Below are positions 47,479 to 55,891 of a DNA stretch of 64,000 bases, piece after piece (the first letter of the stretch is position 1; every line of letters starts with the position of its first letter). The DNA is from Trueperella abortisuis (GTDB lineage: Bacteria; Actinomycetota; Actinomycetes; Actinomycetales; Actinomycetaceae): contig NZ_JAUSQL010000001.1 in NCBI RefSeq assembly GCF_030811095.1, forward strand, positions 62,001 through 126,000, read 5' to 3'. The position numbers and the translations under genes are program-made. The notes under the pieces are model-generated. The model saw only the letters and a program-made list of their open reading frames with translations, did no database searches and was not told where the DNA came from.

Positions 47479-48384
47479 ATGACGGAGGAATTCACATTCA
47501 ACAAAGTTGCCATCCTTGGCGCCGGCGTTTTGGGGTCGCAAATGGCCTTCCAGGCGGCATGGCACGGGAAAACCGTCTACCTCTATGACCCATTTCCCAC
47601 CGCTATTGCCAAGCTCCCCAAGCGCTGGGGCTCCCTACGCAAGGGGTACCAGGCGGATCTAAGAGACTACACGCCAGAGCGATTCGACGATGCAATGGCT
47701 CGCATCATCCCCACCTCCGACGTCACGCTCGCCGTATCAGGTGCCGACATCGTGCTTGAAGCCGTGCCGGAGAGTCTGGACGTCAAGCGCGAAACGTGGC
47801 ATGCCGTATCCGAAATCCTCCCCGAACGCGCCCTCCTAGCGACCAACACCTCGCAGCTCCTGCCGTCGGAGATCGCCCTCGCGACCGGTCACAAGGATCA
47901 CTTCGTCGCGATGCACTACGCGAATAGGATCTGGGCCCATCCCCTGACGGAGATCATGGGCAGCGCCGATACGGATCCGCGCTACATCAAGGCCGCCATC
48001 CAGTTCGCCGAAGAAACGGGAACCTACCCCTTCTTCATCAACAAGGAAATCCGTGGCGGGCTCTTCAACACTCTCAACTTCCCGTGGATCTACGCGGCGG
48101 CATCCCTGTACATGAGAGGCGTCGGTGACCCGGCCGAGATCGATGAGGCGTGGGTCATCGGCACCGGCGGCCAACTCGGCCCGTTCGCCATCCTCGATGG
48201 TATCGGGTTCCGACTCGGAGCCTACCTAGCAAAGATGGACTCGCGGCCCGAAGTTCGCGAGTTCGGTGAGAAGCTGAACGAAGCCGCCTACGCCGGCGTC
48301 TCGGGCGTGGCGGACGGCCAGGGCTTCTATCTCTACGACAACATGGGACGAAATCTCGGACCCAACCCGTACTGGACTGTCTAG
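47479..48384 (+). CDS. 3-hydroxyacyl-CoA dehydrogenase family protein, paralogue 1
   Basis: 301 residues. The N-terminal Rossmann fold has VAILGAGVLGSQMAFQAA (GxGxxG) with a following YLYD, so NAD is expected, then VLEAVPESLDVKRETW and ATNTSQLLP. The catalytic-histidine segment reads VAMHYANRIWAHP, unlike the HFFNP of fatty-acid enzymes, so substrates may differ. The C-terminal helical domain is present. GGAAAGGA precedes the ATG. The gene is the first of two tandem paralogues, probably one operon. Confidence 0.85.
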   Translation: MTEEFTFNKVAILGAGVLGSQMAFQAAWHGKTVYLYDPFPTAIAKLPKRWGSLRKGYQADLRDYTPERFDDAMARIIPTSDVTLAVSGADIVLEAVPESLDVKRETWHAVSEILPERALLATNTSQLLPSEIALATGHKDHFVAMHYANRIWAHPLTEIMGSADTDPRYIKAAIQFAEETGTYPFFINKEIRGGLFNTLNFPWIYAAASLYMRGVGDPAEIDEAWVIGTGGQLGPFAILDGIGFRLGAYLAKMDSRPEVREFGEKLNEAAYAGVSGVADGQGFYLYDNMGRNLGPNPYWTV

Positions 48385-48414
48385 CAGATACGTAGAAAGA
48401 CTTAGGAGTTACCA

Positions 48415-49323
48415 ATGGCTAAAGAATTCAATTTTGAAAAGATCGCCGTTCTTGGGACCGGCGTGCTCGGATCCCAGATCGTCATGCAGGTAGCGTGGTA
48501 CGGCAAGGAAGTATATGCATACGATGCGTTCCCGGCGGCTCTCGAGAAACTTCCGAAGCGATGGGAGTGGATACGGCAGGGCTACGAACGCCACTACACG
48601 AACTTCACGGAAGAGCGTTGGCAGGAGTCACTCAAGCGGATCCACCCGACCTCGGATTTGAAGGAGGCAGTCGGCGACGTCGACCTCGTCATCGAAGCGG
48701 TACCCGAGAACCTCGATCTGAAGAAGGAAACCTGGGAGAAAGTCGGTGCGCTCGCGGATGAGCGCACCATTTTGGCGACCAACACCTCCTCCCTCCTGCC
48801 CTCCGCCTTCTCCGCATACAGTGGCCACGAAGACCGCTTCCTCACGATTCACTTTGCAAACGAAATCTGGAAGCACAATTCCGCCGAAATCATGGGAACG
48901 GCGAAAACCGACGCCGACTACATCAACGGTGCCATCCAGTTCGCAAAGGAAACCGGACTCGTCCCGCTCCACGTTCGCAAGGAACAGCCGGGGTACTTCC
49001 TCAACTCGCTGCTCATTCCATGGCTGGATGCGGCGGCCAAGCTCTACGTCAACGGCATCGCCGAACCGGCCGACATCGATAAGGCCTGGACGATCGCGAC
49101 GGGCACGGATTCGGGTCCGTTCCGGGTCTACGACGTCGTCGGCTTCAACGTCGCATCGAATATCTCCGCGGTCTCGAAGGATCCGGAGGTGCAGGCATTC
49201 GGCGCGGAGCTGAAGAAGGCGATCGCGGACGGCTTCTCTGGCGTCATCGACGGGAAGGGCTTCTATCTCTACGACGAAGACGGTGAGCCCACGGGACAAA
49301 ACCCGTTCTGGTCGAAGAAGTAG
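48415..49323 (+). CDS. 3-hydroxyacyl-CoA dehydrogenase family protein, paralogue 2
   Basis: 302 residues, clearly related to the preceding protein along its whole length. The NAD site is VLGTGVLGSQIVMQVAWYG with YAYD; VIEAVPENLDLKKETWE and ATNTSSLLPS follow; the His segment reads TIHFANEIWKHN. Both share the A/N-x-I-W pattern after the histidine. Such pairs may work as a heterodimer or on related acyl-CoA or hydroxy-acid substrates. AGGAG precedes the ATG, 30 bp after paralogue 1. Confidence 0.85.
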   Translation: MAKEFNFEKIAVLGTGVLGSQIVMQVAWYGKEVYAYDAFPAALEKLPKRWEWIRQGYERHYTNFTEERWQESLKRIHPTSDLKEAVGDVDLVIEAVPENLDLKKETWEKVGALADERTILATNTSSLLPSAFSAYSGHEDRFLTIHFANEIWKHNSAEIMGTAKTDADYINGAIQFAKETGLVPLHVRKEQPGYFLNSLLIPWLDAAAKLYVNGIAEPADIDKAWTIATGTDSGPFRVYDVVGFNVASNISAVSKDPEVQAFGAELKKAIADGFSGVIDGKGFYLYDEDGEPTGQNPFWSKK

Positions 49324-49350
49324 CGAGAAGTAGTTGCCGGTGGCAGGCAA

Positions 49351-49389
49351 GCGTGAGGGGGTGGGCCCATGTGGCCCACCCCCTCACGC
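49351..49389. terminator. Strong bidirectional hairpin
   Basis: A 17-bp perfect stem GCGTGAGGGGGTGGGCC (49351-49367) pairs with 49373-49389 across CATGT. It lies between convergent genes and has no T-run. Confidence 0.75.
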
Positions 49390-49420
49390 GTAGCACCCGC
49401 AGGCCATTGCCACACCAGGT

Positions 49421-50167
49421 TTACTTGGCTGCCTCCAGCTCGGAGCGGTGCTCGTCGTCCTCGAAGCGCGGGTTGATGATGTCCTGCGGCTCGTCCACCG
49501 CCGTCAGCGTGGCGGTACGCGTGCTCTCCTTGCCGTTTACCGTGTACTCCGACTCGGAGCGGATCACCACGTAGTCGTCGCGAATGAAAAGCTTGGAGAC
49601 GAGCCGGTCGGCGTCGTCGTTGACGGTGAGGGTCAGCACCGTGACGGGCGTGCCGTCCACGACGTCGCTGCCCACGACCTTGTACTCGAGCGCGGGGTCC
49701 GTGCCTGCCGCCCGCGCCTTTGGGTTGAGCAGCGCCTCGTAACGCACGGGCAGGGTGGACTGGAAGGCGAGGGTCTCGTCGCTGGAGTCGGAGGTGGCCT
49801 GAACCCAGGCGTCGTCACGCAGGACGAACGTGTTGCCACCCACGAGGATGACGCGACCCGACTCCTTCCCGCCACGGTCGAAGGACTCAATCTCCACGGC
49901 GAGCGGATCCATGTTTGCGCGCGAGCGTGTGGCGAGCTTCCCGTTGACGGTGTCCTCCTGCACGTAGCCGGCGAGCTTACCGAGGGCCTCCGCCTGGCAG
50001 AACGCGAGCTCACGGGCGTTGACGGTGGTGGTGGCGTTCTTGAGGGGGTCGGTGCAGTGGTCGACGGCGGTGGAAGGTGCGGTCGTGGGATCGGCGGCGA
50101 CGTCGCCCCCACACGCGGTGAGGATAGCCGTCAGTGCACCCATGCACGCCACAAAACGACCATTCAT
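49421..50167 (-). CDS. Secreted lipoprotein of unknown function
   Basis: 248 residues. A signal peptide ends in the lipobox LTACGG (Cys near residue 19), so the protein is lipid-anchored outside the cell. The mature part has beta-strand-rich stretches such as GRVILVGGNTFVLRDDAW and SKLFIRDDYVVIRSESEYTV, a fold-like pattern seen in LppX/LprG-type actinobacterial lipoproteins, but I cannot assign it. It stands alone with hairpins on both sides. Confidence 0.75.
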   Translation of the reverse strand: MNGRFVACMGALTAILTACGGDVAADPTTAPSTAVDHCTDPLKNATTTVNARELAFCQAEALGKLAGYVQEDTVNGKLATRSRANMDPLAVEIESFDRGGKESGRVILVGGNTFVLRDDAWVQATSDSSDETLAFQSTLPVRYEALLNPKARAAGTDPALEYKVVGSDVVDGTPVTVLTLTVNDDADRLVSKLFIRDDYVVIRSESEYTVNGKESTRTATLTAVDEPQDIINPRFEDDEHRSELEAAK

Positions 50168-50260
50168 CGCCCATCCTTTCCGCTGAACCTACTGTACCCA
50201 CCCAACCCTTAATGATCCCTGGAGGAAGTGGCGTTGGATCTGGGAATTTCCTGTGAAAAA

Positions 50261-50287
50261 GTGTGGGCGGGTTTGGCCCGCCCACAC
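50261..50287. terminator. Hairpin after the sugar-binding protein gene
   Basis: GTGTGGGCGGG (50261-50271) pairs perfectly with CCCGCCCACAC (50277-50287) across TTTGG. On the reverse strand CTTTTTCAC follows, which supports termination of the binding-protein gene. Confidence 0.75.
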
Positions 50288-50310
50288 TCATCTAGGTTCT
50301 GCGACGTCGG

Positions 50311-51651
50311 CTAGAAGCCCATCGCGGCGTTACCGGTGTCCTGCGCCTCCTTCAGGCCCTGCTCGACGGGGACCGAGCCGAGGAAGACGTCCAGCAGACG
50401 CGGGGTGAAAGCCTCCGAACCGGCGTTGACGTCCGGGCCGAACGGCGACAGGGTGGTCTTGCCGGAGGCCGAATCGATGAAGACCGACACGTCCACGCCC
50501 TGCTCCGCCCAGTAGTTGACGAAGTAATCCTGCGCGGCGACGGCGCCCGGGAAGGACACGCCCATCTGGCCGAGCGGCGCCTGGCCCTCGGCGGAGCCGA
50601 GCCACTTGAGGACCTCAATGGTGGCCTCGCGGTTCTTGGTCTGCTCGTTGCCCACGGCGACGACGCCGTGCGAGGTGGAGATCGCTCCCTCGGGGCCGGC
50701 GATAAGGTTGGTCAGACCCCAGTTGATGTCCGTGTTCTCGGCGATGGTCTTCAGCGAGTACGGGCCGGACTGGAAGAGGGCCATGTCGCCGCGGATGAAC
50801 ATCTCGCGGGAGAGGTCGCCGTTGGTGTTCGTCTCGGCCGCCGACGGCGCCACGTGGTACTTGTTGATCAGGTCCGTGAGGTAGGTGAAGGCCTGGACCC
50901 CCTGCTCCGAGGCGAAGTCGAACGAGCCGTCCTCCTTCTGGAACTGACCGCCGGCCTGCGCCAGGAACGGAAGGTAGATCGCCTGAAGGTCGGCCTGGGC
51001 GTTCATGCCGTAGGTCTTGATGTTGTTCGCATCGAAGTCGGCCGAATCGGCGGTGTTGCCGTTCGCGTCCTTGGTCAGCTTCTGCAGGGCGGGCAGGAGC
51101 GTGTCGTCCTCGCCGCCCCACTTAAGCTTCGTGACGTCGACGCCGGCGGCGTCGACGAGATCCTTGTTGTAGAACAGGCCGATGGAGTCCCAGATCTGGG
51201 GGATGCCCCACAGCGCGTCGTTGCGAGTGTAGAGATCGACCACCGACTGCTGCCACTCGTCGTGGTCCGTGCCGATCTCCTTAGTGATGTTCATGAGGTT
51301 GCCGTTGTCAGCATACAGGGCGAAGTTGGAGGAGTTGACCCAGTAGATGTCGGCCATCTCGCCCGATGCCACATCGAGGGGCAGCTGAGTCCAGTAGTCC
51401 GCCCACGGCACAACCTCAACCTTGACGTCGATGTTCGGGTGCTGAGCCGTGAACTCCTTGAAAGATGCTTCGTAAGCCGGGGCGGCGACGTCGTCCCACA
51501 GGCGGAACGTGACGGTCGCCTTCTCGCCGGAATCGGTGCTGCTCGTGGCGCCGGTGGTCTCGGTGCCGCTGCTCGTGCTCGGCGAGCAAGCGCTCAGCAC
51601 AAGTCCGAGCGTGCCAAGTGCCGCCGCGGCGGTAATGAATGAACGCTTCAT
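50311..51651 (-). CDS. Sugar ABC transporter substrate-binding lipoprotein
   Basis: 446 residues. A lipoprotein signal peptide ends VLSACSPS (Cys near 22), followed by a Ser/Thr linker. The carbohydrate-binding fold has FKEFTAQHPNIDVKVEVVPW, YWTQLPLDVASGEMADIYWV and MFIRGDMALFQSGPYSLKTI. It delivers a sugar to the permeases encoded at 55036-56935, the nearest matching genes, though 3.4 kb of unrelated genes lie between. The sugar is unknown. Transcribed on the same strand as the permeases. Confidence 0.92.
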   Translation of the reverse strand: MKRSFITAAAALGTLGLVLSACSPSTSSGTETTGATSSTDSGEKATVTFRLWDDVAAPAYEASFKEFTAQHPNIDVKVEVVPWADYWTQLPLDVASGEMADIYWVNSSNFALYADNGNLMNITKEIGTDHDEWQQSVVDLYTRNDALWGIPQIWDSIGLFYNKDLVDAAGVDVTKLKWGGEDDTLLPALQKLTKDANGNTADSADFDANNIKTYGMNAQADLQAIYLPFLAQAGGQFQKEDGSFDFASEQGVQAFTYLTDLINKYHVAPSAAETNTNGDLSREMFIRGDMALFQSGPYSLKTIAENTDINWGLTNLIAGPEGAISTSHGVVAVGNEQTKNREATIEVLKWLGSAEGQAPLGQMGVSFPGAVAAQDYFVNYWAEQGVDVSVFIDSASGKTTLSPFGPDVNAGSEAFTPRLLDVFLGSVPVEQGLKEAQDTGNAAMGF

Positions 51652-51868
51652 GTCTCTCCTAATGTCGAGGGCAGTTTGCCACTAAAGCCACCCTACCAGT
51701 TGAAATGTTAACAAGTTGGTCTGCGTGCGGATACGGTGCGGGCGCTGGGGCGGCCCGGCCCGCAGGACTGAGGAAGGGGAGCGCTTAAGCCGACAGCAGA
51801 AATACGTGATAAAGACCATATTGCGTATAGTGTAGTCCTTATCGGGATGCGGGGATGGGGTGAGCTCG

Positions 51869-53191
51869 ATGAGGTCTTCAATACTAAAAGTCATTCTGGC
51901 GACATTTGGTGCGCTTGCTATAGTTTTTTCGGGTGGCTTTCTTACTGGAACAGCGGTTGCAGAACCTGAAGCGACGACGCGTGGGGTCAATGAAGTTGAT
52001 GCTAATGGTGAGCGGATTTGGTTCGGAGAGGCTAGCCCTGAGTTGCTGGCTGTTGCGGATCGGATCGGCGAGTACATTGATGCGCGCGAGGACGAGTTTG
52101 CTGGGCACTCATTGACGTCGGATCGAACGATGGTCGAGGTCTATGTGGCAGGAGGCAACGGTGAAAATGATCTTCGTTCACTTCTTTCGAGTGAAGAACT
52201 TGCTCTGGTTCGCTTCGTTCAAGTCGAGCACTCGTTAGATGATCTACTCGCTTTGCAGCGCGATATCGTCGACAGTTTTGGGGATGACTTTGTATCTGTG
52301 AGTGTGGATTTGGAATCGAACTCTCTTGGGGTATCTGTTCCCCCTGCGGTGTTAGAGGATCAGCCTGAGGATTTGCTCGAATTCCAATCGGATCGAGAGC
52401 TATCGAGTGTGTACGAGGGCGATGGCGTGAGCCTTGATGGCTTGCGTGAATTGGCAGAGGCAAGGGGAATGAGAATTAGAGTTTCTCCGGAAACGACACC
52501 CGAATCTGCTGCTACGAGGGATCGTGATTATGTGCGGTTCTACGGGGGTGGTGCAATTGACGGTAAGAAGCTGTGTTCGCTGGGGTTCCCGGTGAGCGTA
52601 GGCGGTCGAGTCTACGGAATCACTGCCGGCCACTGTGGGCAAGGTAATTTTCAGAATCCGGGGTCACGCTCACCAGTTGGCGCTACTTACACCACAACGT
52701 GGAAGGATACAGCCAAAAAATATGGAGATTGGCAGCTTCTTCAAGGTCCGGGATTCGATGCGAAATTGTTCAGTGGCAGCGTGGTCTCTTCGAGTTGGTT
52801 GCCAATTAGTCGTGCTAACTCGGGATCCCGAGCCAACGGTACAGAACTGTGTACAAGTGGCCGGACTACAGGGTCACTTTGTCGATTTGTAGTTATTGCA
52901 TCCCATGTATCGGCCAAGGTTGATGGGGTTCCCGTTGGATATTTGACCCGACTTCGACACGATCCTAATCGCGATGGCATCGGGACCTGTACTGGTTTTC
53001 GAGGGGGAGACTCGGGAGGACCTGTTTACTACAGGTCTGCTACCAACCCTAAGGCAGTTGAGGTTTTAGGAATTGTTACGGGTTGGCCGGGTTTGGGTGC
53101 AACCGACTGCCATAACAATTTCTACTACATAACCGAGTTTAAGGGCGTGACGCAGTGGTCTTCCTCGGCTCGATTGGGAGCAAGCAAATGA
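51869..53191 (+). CDS. Secreted trypsin-fold serine protease with N-terminal propeptide
   Basis: 440 residues. A signal peptide (about 1-32, ending TAVAEP) and a long pro-region (about 33-215) precede the protease domain. The catalytic triad is His in GITAGHCGQG, Asp probably in YGDWQLLQG, and Ser in FRGGDSGGPVYY; paired Cys residues are typical of streptogrisin-like S1 proteases. An ATG at 51869 or a GTG at 51860 may start it. Base composition is clearly lower in GC than its neighbours, suggesting transfer. The next gene starts within its stop. Confidence 0.88.
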   Translation: MRSSILKVILATFGALAIVFSGGFLTGTAVAEPEATTRGVNEVDANGERIWFGEASPELLAVADRIGEYIDAREDEFAGHSLTSDRTMVEVYVAGGNGENDLRSLLSSEELALVRFVQVEHSLDDLLALQRDIVDSFGDDFVSVSVDLESNSLGVSVPPAVLEDQPEDLLEFQSDRELSSVYEGDGVSLDGLRELAEARGMRIRVSPETTPESAATRDRDYVRFYGGGAIDGKKLCSLGFPVSVGGRVYGITAGHCGQGNFQNPGSRSPVGATYTTTWKDTAKKYGDWQLLQGPGFDAKLFSGSVVSSSWLPISRANSGSRANGTELCTSGRTTGSLCRFVVIASHVSAKVDGVPVGYLTRLRHDPNRDGIGTCTGFRGGDSGGPVYYRSATNPKAVEVLGIVTGWPGLGATDCHNNFYYITEFKGVTQWSSSARLGASK

Positions 53192-53694
53192 GGCGGGTCG
53201 CTTCCTTAGCCGCGTTGCTTTTTGTGCTCGCCGGGTGCGAATCGGAGCCTTGTCTCTTAGATCCAGACGAGATGATCTACCCGGATATTCCGGACTATTT
53301 TCAGAGGCTTGACGGCGAGGAGGCGGAACAAGCGGAGCAAACGTGTGGCGGCGCTATCGACGCCGCAGCGCCGGTAGTGACCAGCGAGGTACTGGATCGT
53401 GAGCGGGAGACCGACGCCGACCTCATCGAATGCACGTTCGTCCCGACGGGCGATGGCGGGGGAACGTGGTGGGCGAAGCGGGTGGTCAAAGATGGAATCA
53501 GCGACGATTCGTGGAGCTTTTTCCTGCTCACCCACGTCCCAGGCGAGGATCTTCCCTACATCTGCGAAGATACCAATCCGGATGCCGAGCAGGTGTTCTT
53601 GATCGTCGGCGACCAGGTGTACCGGGCGAGGTCGGTCATCTGCGACATTGGGGTGATCACGGGAGACTGCCCGGACAACCCGATAGCATCCTAA
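53188..53694 (+). CDS. Small lipoprotein coupled to the secreted protease
   Basis: 168 residues. It starts MRRVASLAALLFVLAGCES, a lipoprotein signal with the Cys near residue 17, so it should be anchored outside the membrane. The rest is acidic, with several Cys (PCLLDPDE, QTCGGAID, VICDIGVITGDCPDNP) and no family I recognise. The ATG overlaps the protease stop by 4 bp. Coupling suggests a shared job, such as an inhibitor, chaperone or anchor for the protease; this is inference only. Confidence 0.7.
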   Translation: MRRVASLAALLFVLAGCESEPCLLDPDEMIYPDIPDYFQRLDGEEAEQAEQTCGGAIDAAAPVVTSEVLDRERETDADLIECTFVPTGDGGGTWWAKRVVKDGISDDSWSFFLLTHVPGEDLPYICEDTNPDAEQVFLIVGDQVYRARSVICDIGVITGDCPDNPIAS

Positions 53695-53716
53695 CCCGGG
53701 TCAGCGAGGACGCGCC

Positions 53717-53743
53717 TTTGTATCCTTTACTATCTTGTTAATC
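53717..53743. repeat. 27-bp direct repeat, left of the ATPase gene
   Basis: It starts TTTGTATCCTTTACTATC and is repeated at 54937-54963 with one difference. A 9-bp unit TTGTTAATC is tandemly doubled at 53735-53752. The two copies bracket the ATPase gene, whose stop is 4 bp from this copy. Confidence 0.75.
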
Positions 53744-53746
53744 TTG

Positions 53747-54916
53747 TTAATCGTTACTATCTTCACCTCGGAAGACCTCGACGACCGCGTGCTCCCGCAG
53801 GTACTCGCGCATGTAGGGAAGCTCGAAATCCACTAACCCGTAGCCGGTGGCAGCGATGATCTCGGCATCGATCAGCCGCCTGCGATAATTGCCCGCGTAT
53901 TGCGCATTCACCCCGAGGCGCTGGGCGATATCAGCCATCGACGACGGCCCGTCATCCACCGCCATTGCCACGAGGAACGTCCGGTCGACTTGCGAGAGGT
54001 CGGACAGCGCAGGTTCGTGCACCAGCTGGCCGAGCTTACGCTTCGCGACCACGGCCGCACTGTCGACAGACCCCACTCCGATGACGTCGCCGCTGCGGCG
54101 CTTGAAGCACTGCTGGCCGATGAGCTGAACCATGAACGGGTAACCATTGCAGGCGTCCACAGCGGCATCTAGCGCGGCAGGCTCCCACTCAACCCCGGCG
54201 GCTGCCACGGGTTTGGCGAGGGCCGCGCGGACGTCGTCGTCGGAAATAAGGCCGAGGTCGATGCGGTTGGCGCGGCGGAGGAACGTGACCGGATTCTTGC
54301 CCTCGTCGCTGTCCAGAAGCGGTTTGATGGATTGCGGGATCCCGGCCATCGCGACGGCGATATTGCGATCCTCACGAACGAGGTGCTGGATAGTGGTGGC
54401 GAACTCGATGACTTCGGCGCGGCGGTGGTAGTGCAGCTCGTCGAGGGTGATGAGCAGGCCGACCGGCTCTTGGCCGAGCGTGCGATCGACCTCCTCCTGC
54501 CACGTGAGGACCTCCGTCAGCGCGGTGCGTAGCGTGATCTTGGGCTGGTGCTGCACGACGTCGGAAAACTGGACGCCCCCAATCGTGGGGAGCGTGATGC
54601 CGGCGAGCCTCTTCTTGTGGGTGTGCAGAACGTCCCCGGCGATGCGGAACAGGGAGTCGATAATGCGATCGGAGAAGCCGGCGATCGCAGTTTCCGAAAT
54701 GACCCACCACGACCGCTCCCGCGCCTCGTCCTCGAACGCGTTAAGTAACACTGTTTTGCCAACTCCGCGCAGGCCTCTGATCAGCGATATCCGTTCGTGG
54801 GTGCCAGGGCCGTCGGCGAGAGCTTCCGCAAAATCGGCGACCTCGTGCTCCCGCCCTGCCAGGTAGGGAGGCGTGGATCCGAGGGTCGCCCGAAAGGGGT
54901 TGGTCGCGCGGTTCAT
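53747..54916 (-). CDS. Archaeal-type (ATPase_2-like) AAA ATPase
   Basis: 389 residues. Walker A GLRGVGKTVLLNAF is near residue 48, Walker B VGLLITLDELHYH near 158, and a sensor-like MAGIPQSIKP near 195. The C-terminal third has a winged-helix-like part (SSMADIAQRLGVNAQYAGN), which suggests DNA binding. The family has members of unknown role and some linked to defence or mobile elements. It is flanked by 27-bp direct repeats and interrupts the ABC transporter gene set. The start is the ATG at 54916 (MNRATNPFRATLG). Confidence 0.8.
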   Translation of the reverse strand: MNRATNPFRATLGSTPPYLAGREHEVADFAEALADGPGTHERISLIRGLRGVGKTVLLNAFEDEARERSWWVISETAIAGFSDRIIDSLFRIAGDVLHTHKKRLAGITLPTIGGVQFSDVVQHQPKITLRTALTEVLTWQEEVDRTLGQEPVGLLITLDELHYHRRAEVIEFATTIQHLVREDRNIAVAMAGIPQSIKPLLDSDEGKNPVTFLRRANRIDLGLISDDDVRAALAKPVAAAGVEWEPAALDAAVDACNGYPFMVQLIGQQCFKRRSGDVIGVGSVDSAAVVAKRKLGQLVHEPALSDLSQVDRTFLVAMAVDDGPSSMADIAQRLGVNAQYAGNYRRRLIDAEIIAATGYGLVDFELPYMREYLREHAVVEVFRGEDSND

Positions 54917-54936
54917 GCCACCTAGCCTAGCGGGCT

Positions 54937-54963
54937 TTTGTATCCTTTACTATCTTGTTTATC
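54937..54963. repeat. 27-bp direct repeat, right of the ATPase gene
   Basis: Matches 53717-53743 except for one base and is followed by TTTACTATC, which also follows the left copy after a short insertion. On the reverse strand an open frame through this copy reads KINKIVKDTKAR, perhaps the tail of a lost second gene copy. Confidence 0.7.
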
Positions 54964-55035
54964 TTTACTATCTCGCACCGACAACGGGCGGCGTCGGTGC
55001 TGGGTGGGACGTCGTCGTCGGGGCTGGCAGCGTTC

Positions 55036-55890
55036 CTACTTAAACGAGGAGATCCCGATCGAACGCACAATCTGCTTGTTGAACGCGACAAACAAGATGA
55101 GTAACGGCAGGATCGAAAGGGTGGTCGCGGCCATGACCAAGGTCCAGTTGGCTGCGTACTGAGACTGCAGGCCCGCCGTCGCAACCGTCAACACGTTCCA
55201 CTCCTTGCGCGGGGAGACGATCGACGGCCACAAGAAGTTGTTCCACTGCGAGACCACCGTGATAAGTAGCAGCGTGACAAGGATGGGCCGATTCATCGGC
55301 AACGCGATCGACCACAGCTGACGCCAGAAGCCAGCGCCGTCAAGCTCGGCGGCGTCGAGGATCTCCTGCGGGAGCGCCATAAAACTCTGCCGCAACAAGA
55401 AGATCGCATACGGCGAACCCAGCATGAAGGGCAGGACGATGCCCGCGAACGTATTGCGCAGACCCCACTCGCTCATCATGGTGAACAACGGAATCATCGT
55501 GACGATCGCGGGAATCATCATGGTCGAAATATAGGCCCAGAACAGGAACTGCCGGCCAGGAAACTCCAGGCGGGCGAACGCGTATGCCGCCAGAATCGAG
55601 GAGACAAACTGGCCAACCACCATCACGGCCACCACCTGAATGGTGACCGCCAGGGGAACAATGAAGTCGTGCTCGGTAAAAAGCCGGACATAGTTATCGA
55701 AGGTCACCTCGCCAGGCAGGGAGAGCGCGCCGCGCTGGACGAGGTCACGCTCGGTGCGAAGCGACGTCGTGATCGAAAAAACAAGGGGCAGCACCGTGAG
55801 CAGGGCCCCCGAAATGAGCAGGGCGTAGGTGAGCAGGATCGACAGGATCGAGTTCTTCTTGCGATAGCGGGGACGCTTGAGAGTCGTCAT
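55036..55890 (-). CDS. Sugar ABC transporter permease (MalG-like)
   Basis: 284 residues with six membrane helices. The conserved EAA-loop reads EILDAAELDGAGFWRQLWSI, where the permease meets the ATPase, and SISTMMIPAIV-like helices fit the MalG group. It forms the channel with the permease encoded just upstream (1 bp apart). No ATPase gene for the importer lies in the window, so a shared MsmK-type ATPase is likely. GTTGAACGCGACAAACA-type spacing follows its end. Confidence 0.92.
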   Translation of the reverse strand: MTTLKRPRYRKKNSILSILLTYALLISGALLTVLPLVFSITTSLRTERDLVQRGALSLPGEVTFDNYVRLFTEHDFIVPLAVTIQVVAVMVVGQFVSSILAAYAFARLEFPGRQFLFWAYISTMMIPAIVTMIPLFTMMSEWGLRNTFAGIVLPFMLGSPYAIFLLRQSFMALPQEILDAAELDGAGFWRQLWSIALPMNRPILVTLLLITVVSQWNNFLWPSIVSPRKEWNVLTVATAGLQSQYAANWTLVMAATTLSILPLLILFVAFNKQIVRSIGISSFK

Positions 55891-55891
55891 G

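Noticed and set aside
54927..55184. Reverse frame ending KINKIVKDTKAR after the permease gene
   Set aside because: Most of it overlaps the permease gene in another frame; only the repeat-borne tail is of interest, and it is noted with the repeat.
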